From assembly GCA_945889575.1 (NCBI GenBank), contig CAMDBY010000052.1, positions 1 to 10,185 of the forward strand: DNA of 10,185 nucleotides, in the 5' to 3' direction. The notes below the pieces were generated by a model. The model was not told the DNA's origin, searched no databases, and worked only from the letters and a program-made list of their open reading frames with translations. Below, one piece after another: positions 7,714 to 10,185 of the stretch. Positions within the stretch are counted from its first letter, which is position 1. Each line of letters starts with the position of its first letter. The DNA is from Bifidobacterium breve. Its GTDB lineage: Bacteria > Actinomycetota > Acidimicrobiia > Acidimicrobiales > Ilumatobacteraceae. The position numbers and the translations under genes were made by a program.

Positions 7714-9144
7714 ATGAGTATGACAGAAACAAAACAAGACGGACGGGTAGTAGCAATTGCTGGACCCGTTATCGACGTGGAATTCCCTCGTGGCTCGCTG
7801 CCCGAGTTGAACTCGGCAATCGAGTTTGAAATCACACACGAAGGCACAACAACAGTTGTTCTTGCCGAAGTTGCTCAGCAACTCGGTAACAGCCGTGTGC
7901 GCGCCGTGTGTCTCAAGCCAACTGACGGACTGAGCCGTAACACGCCAGTGCGCAACCTTGGTCACGGTATTCAAGTGCCAGTGGGTAACCGCACACTTGG
8001 TCACGTATGGAACGTATGGGGCGACGTGCTCGACGGCAACAACGCAGACTTCGAAGACATCGAGCGTTGGGACATTCACCGTCCAGCTCCTGCATTCGAC
8101 ACACTTGAGCCATCAAAGCGCATGTTCGAAACCGGCATTAAGGTCATCGACCTTCTGACTCCATACCTTGCTGGTGGAAAAATTGGTTTGTTCGGTGGAG
8201 CAGGTGTTGGTAAGACCGTTCTTATTACCGAAATGATTAACCGTGTTGCTTCGAAGCACGGTGGTGTTTCTGTGTTCGCCGGAGTGGGCGAGCGCACACG
8301 TGAAGGTACTGACCTTCGTATGGAAATGGAAGAGTCGGGCGTGTTTGAAAAAGCAGCCTTAGTGTTCGGACAAATGGACGAACCACCTGGCGTGCGCCTC
8401 CGCGTTGCATTGTCAGCTCTCACCATGGCTGAGTACTTCCGTGACGTACAGAACCAGGACGTGTTGTTGTTCATCGACAACATCTTCCGTTTCGTACAGG
8501 CCGGTTCTGAAGTATCAACTCTTCTCGGACGTATGCCATCAGCAGTGGGCTACCAGCCAACACTTGCTGACGAAATGGGTCAACTACAAGAGCGCATCAC
8601 ATCAACCCGCGGACGTTCAATTACGTCACTGCAGGCTGTATACGTTCCTGCGGACGACTACACCGACCCAGCTCCGTTCACCACGTTCACCTTCCTCGAT
8701 GCAACAACTGAGTTGTCTCGTCAGATCGCGTCACTTGGTATTGACCCAGCTGTGGACCCATTGGCTTCAACGTCAACAATTCTCACACCAGAAACTGTTG
8801 GTGACCGTCACTACGCAGTTGCTCGTCGCGTGCAGGAAATCTTGCAGCGCTACAAGGAACTTCAAGACATCATCGCAATTCTTGGTCTTGACGAATTGTC
8901 AGAAGAAGACCGCCAGACCGTGTCACGTGCACGTAAGGTTCAGCGTTTCTTGTCGCAGCCGTTCTACGTTGCTGAAGTCTTCACCGGCGTCAAGGGCGAG
9001 TACGTTCCTGTTGCTGAAACAGTGGAATCATTCGAAGCACTCATCAACGGCGAACTCGACGAGGTGCCAGAACAGGCATTCCTCAACGTCGGTTCAGTCG
9101 AGCAGGTGTACGCAAAGGCAAAGGCTCTTCAGGAGAACGCATAA
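7714..9144 (+). CDS. atpD: ATP synthase F1 subunit beta (catalytic)
   Basis: The 476-residue catalytic subunit that makes ATP from ADP and phosphate. Motifs in order: N-terminal barrel beginning GRVVAIAGPVIDVEFP; Walker A GGAGVGKT (161-168); GERTREG with the catalytic Glu193; DEPPGVRLRVALSALTMAEY (222-241); Walker B LLFIDNIFRF with Asp255; and DELSEED (393-399), the lever that contacts gamma. The DEPPG motif has Val where many bacteria have Ala or Thr, a mild change. AGGAG (7701-7705) lies 8 nt before the ATG; an ATG two codons later is less well spaced. The TAA stop shares one base with the atpC start (TAATG), so beta and epsilon are probably translationally coupled. Confidence 0.98.
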   Translation: MSMTETKQDGRVVAIAGPVIDVEFPRGSLPELNSAIEFEITHEGTTTVVLAEVAQQLGNSRVRAVCLKPTDGLSRNTPVRNLGHGIQVPVGNRTLGHVWNVWGDVLDGNNADFEDIERWDIHRPAPAFDTLEPSKRMFETGIKVIDLLTPYLAGGKIGLFGGAGVGKTVLITEMINRVASKHGGVSVFAGVGERTREGTDLRMEMEESGVFEKAALVFGQMDEPPGVRLRVALSALTMAEYFRDVQNQDVLLFIDNIFRFVQAGSEVSTLLGRMPSAVGYQPTLADEMGQLQERITSTRGRSITSLQAVYVPADDYTDPAPFTTFTFLDATTELSRQIASLGIDPAVDPLASTSTILTPETVGDRHYAVARRVQEILQRYKELQDIIAILGLDELSEEDRQTVSRARKVQRFLSQPFYVAEVFTGVKGEYVPVAETVESFEALINGELDEVPEQAFLNVGSVEQVYAKAKALQENA

Positions 9145-9551
9145 TGGCTGAGTCGTCAGGCGTTTTGCGCGTAGAAGTTGTATCACCCGAGCGGGTTCTC
9201 TTTTCAGGAGAATCAACTCAGGTGATCACCCGCACCATGGAAGGTGGCGAAATTGCTTTCCTTCCTGGACACGCGGCGTTCCTTGGTGCACTCACCGAGA
9301 ACCACACGCGTATCTACTTGTCTGACGGCACCATTCAAAACTTGGCCGTTCATCTTGGCTTTGTTGAAGTGGGTCCCGACCACGTGACCATTCTTTCCGA
9401 TGCTGCTGAACTTGAAGAAGACATCGATGTTGCCGCAGTGCGCGCAACAAAGATTCGCCTTGAAGAACAATTGCGTACCGAGCAGTCAGCTGAAATTGAA
9501 GCTGAACTTCGCCGCACAGACGCACGCATCGCCGCCACCGGCGGACTGTAG
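9144..9551 (+). CDS. atpC: ATP synthase F1 subunit epsilon
   Basis: A 135-residue rotor subunit that binds gamma and the c-ring and can inhibit ATP hydrolysis. The N-terminal beta-sandwich (about 7-90) has the usual VLRVEVVSPERVLFSGE opening and the GEIAFLPGHAAFLGAL and HLGFVEVGPDHVTILSD blocks. The C-terminal part (about 96-131) is a charged helical hairpin, so the regulatory domain is present, not truncated. AGGAG (9131-9135) lies 8 nt before the ATG, inside the end of atpD, and the start overlaps the atpD stop by one base. It is the last gene of the operon, followed by a hairpin and the convergent glpX. Confidence 0.96.
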   Translation: MAESSGVLRVEVVSPERVLFSGESTQVITRTMEGGEIAFLPGHAAFLGALTENHTRIYLSDGTIQNLAVHLGFVEVGPDHVTILSDAAELEEDIDVAAVRATKIRLEEQLRTEQSAEIEAELRRTDARIAATGGL

Positions 9552-9560
9552 TACTGCGCT

Positions 9561-9583
9561 CTTCCTACTTGAGAAGTAGGAAG
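9561..9583. terminator. Hairpin at the end of the atp operon
   Basis: CTTCCTACTT (9561-9570) and AAGTAGGAAG (9574-9583) are a perfect 10-bp inverted repeat around a 3-nt GAG loop, starting 9 nt after the atpC stop and ending 7 nt before the glpX stop. No T-run follows on either strand, so it is not a textbook intrinsic terminator. Position between convergent genes suggests bidirectional termination or 3'-end protection of both transcripts. Confidence 0.65.
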
Positions 9584-9588
9584 GTTGA

Positions 9589-9613
9589 TCTCAGCTGTAG
9601 TCGATAGCTGAGA
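9589..9613 (-). terminator. Second hairpin overlapping the glpX stop
   Basis: TCTCAGCT (9589-9596) and AGCTGAGA (9606-9613) form a perfect 8-bp inverted repeat with a 9-nt loop. The glpX stop codon (9591-9593, minus strand) lies inside one arm. It sits 5 nt from the first hairpin, so a glpX transcript would carry two stem-loops in tandem at its end. No T-run is present; the terminator role is inferred from position. Confidence 0.4.
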
Positions 9614-10185
9614 ATTCGCTGATCTTGTCCAGCCTGTGTTGTGCATCAATGAGACGTACTGTGCCACTGCGTGAACGCATTACCAAACTTTGTGTGTGCA
9701 CAAGGCCGGGAGTGAAGCGAACGCCCTGAAGAAGTTCGCCATCGGTTACTCCAGTTGCAGCGAAGAAGCAGTTATCGCCTTGTACCAAGTCATCTGTGAG
9801 CAAAATGCGACTGAGGTCGTAACCCTGAGCAATCGCTGCCTCGCGTTCTTCGTCACTGCGTGGCCATAGGCGGGCTTGGATTTCTCCGCCCATGCACTTC
9901 AGGGCAGCAGCAGCGACAACACCTTCAGGTGTTCCACCGATTCCGAACATGACGTCGACACCTGCATTAGGCCACGCGGTTGCAATAGCTGAGAAAATGT
10001 CACCGTCTGAGATGAGTTTGATGCGGGCGCCGGAGGCACGTACTTCTTCGATGAGTTCATCGTGGCGAGGGCGCTCAAGAATCATGACTGTTAGGTCGCG
10101 AACGCTTTCACCCTTTGCTTTGGCAATCCATTTGAGGTTCTGTGTAGGAGTTGCGGTGATATCGATTGAACCGACAGCGCTAGGG
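9591..10185 (-). CDS. glpX: Class II fructose-1,6-bisphosphatase (GlpX), C-terminal part
   Basis: About 197 C-terminal residues of a GlpX-family phosphatase, which removes the 1-phosphate of fructose-1,6-bisphosphate in gluconeogenesis (some members also act on sedoheptulose-1,7-bisphosphate). The start lies beyond the right edge; the frame stays open upstream of the ATG at 10085, reading SIDITATPTQNLKWIAKAKG then ESVRDLTVMILERPRH, so that ATG is internal. Motifs: GARIKLISDGD, then FGIGGTPEGVVAAAALKCMG, whose Glu corresponds to a metal-binding residue of E. coli GlpX. The C-terminal part has the usual DDLVQGDNCFFAATGVTDGE and a TRSLVMRSRSGT-like stretch (here TQSLVMRSRSGT). It is convergent with atpC, 39 bp apart. 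No damage is visible. Confidence 0.95.
   Translation of the reverse strand, partial: PSAVGSIDITATPTQNLKWIAKAKGESVRDLTVMILERPRHDELIEEVRASGARIKLISDGDIFSAIATAWPNAGVDVMFGIGGTPEGVVAAAALKCMGGEIQARLWPRSDEEREAAIAQGYDLSRILLTDDLVQGDNCFFAATGVTDGELLQGVRFTPGLVHTQSLVMRSRSGTVRLIDAQHRLDKISEFSAIDYS

Noticed and set aside
7555..8079. 174-codon antisense open frame across the atpG-atpD junction
   Set aside because: Antisense to two well-supported essential genes, Cys/His/Val-rich nonsense-like composition, and no ribosome binding site or domain.
8405..9151. 248-codon open frame on the + strand inside atpD
   Set aside because: It is a frame shadow of the strongly conserved beta subunit gene; the translation is Ser/Thr/Arg/Gln-rich low-complexity with no recognisable domain.
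9350..9667. Antisense open frame across atpC and the glpX end
   Set aside because: Overlaps the well-supported atpC and glpX coding sequences in other frames and is Ser-rich without motifs.

Overview
The window is an ordinary but complete and tightly packed bacterial F1Fo-ATP synthase operon. It is flanked upstream by the end of a serine hydroxymethyltransferase gene (glyA) and a WecA-type lipid-carrier sugar-phosphate transferase gene, and downstream by a convergent class II fructose-1,6-bisphosphatase gene (glpX). The order glyA - wecA/rfe - atpI - atpB - E - F - H - A - G - D - C is, from general knowledge, the classic actinobacterial arrangement (Streptomyces has glyA and rfe before atpI; Mycobacterium has rfe before atpI). 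The moderate, not high, GC content and the two separate b-type subunits in place of the mycobacterial b-delta fusion make me favour an uncultured or aquatic lineage such as Acidimicrobiia. That placement is inference; no rRNA or other marker is present.

Layout: 1-330 is the C-terminal end of GlyA (+). 374-1492 is a WecA/TagO-like polytopic transferase (+). 1493-1590 is a gap with a plausible sigma70-like promoter for the atp operon. 1591-2294 holds two small membrane genes, atpZ-like and atpI-like, overlapping by ATGA. 2306-3412 holds atpB (subunit a) and atpE (subunit c), separated by an AT-rich, G-poor leader. 3442-5152 holds a long b-type subunit, a second b-type subunit and delta, each joined by an ATGA overlap. 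5186-9551 holds alpha, gamma, beta and epsilon. 9552-9613 carries two adjacent inverted repeats between the convergent atpC and glpX ends. 9591-10185 (-) is the C-terminal part of GlpX and runs off the window.

How it works together: subunits a, c-ring and b/b' form the Fo proton channel and peripheral stalk. Delta joins the stalk to alpha3beta3, gamma and epsilon form the rotor shaft, and AtpZ/AtpI are accessory membrane proteins associated with c-ring assembly and Mg2+ supply. All catalytic and proton-path residues I looked for are present: Arg177 and the His186/Glu227 pair in a, Glu76 in c, Walker motifs in alpha and beta, catalytic Glu193 in beta and arginine finger Arg368 in alpha. The c-ring lacks the usual Na+-ligand pattern, so proton coupling is expected.

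I found no mobile element, CRISPR array, tRNA, toxin-antitoxin or defence-like cassette, and no convincing undescribed system. The points worth a second look are modest: an unusually long N-terminus on the first b subunit, an N-terminally extended c subunit, a polar alpha C-terminal tail, the atpE leader, and the double hairpin between atpC and glpX.
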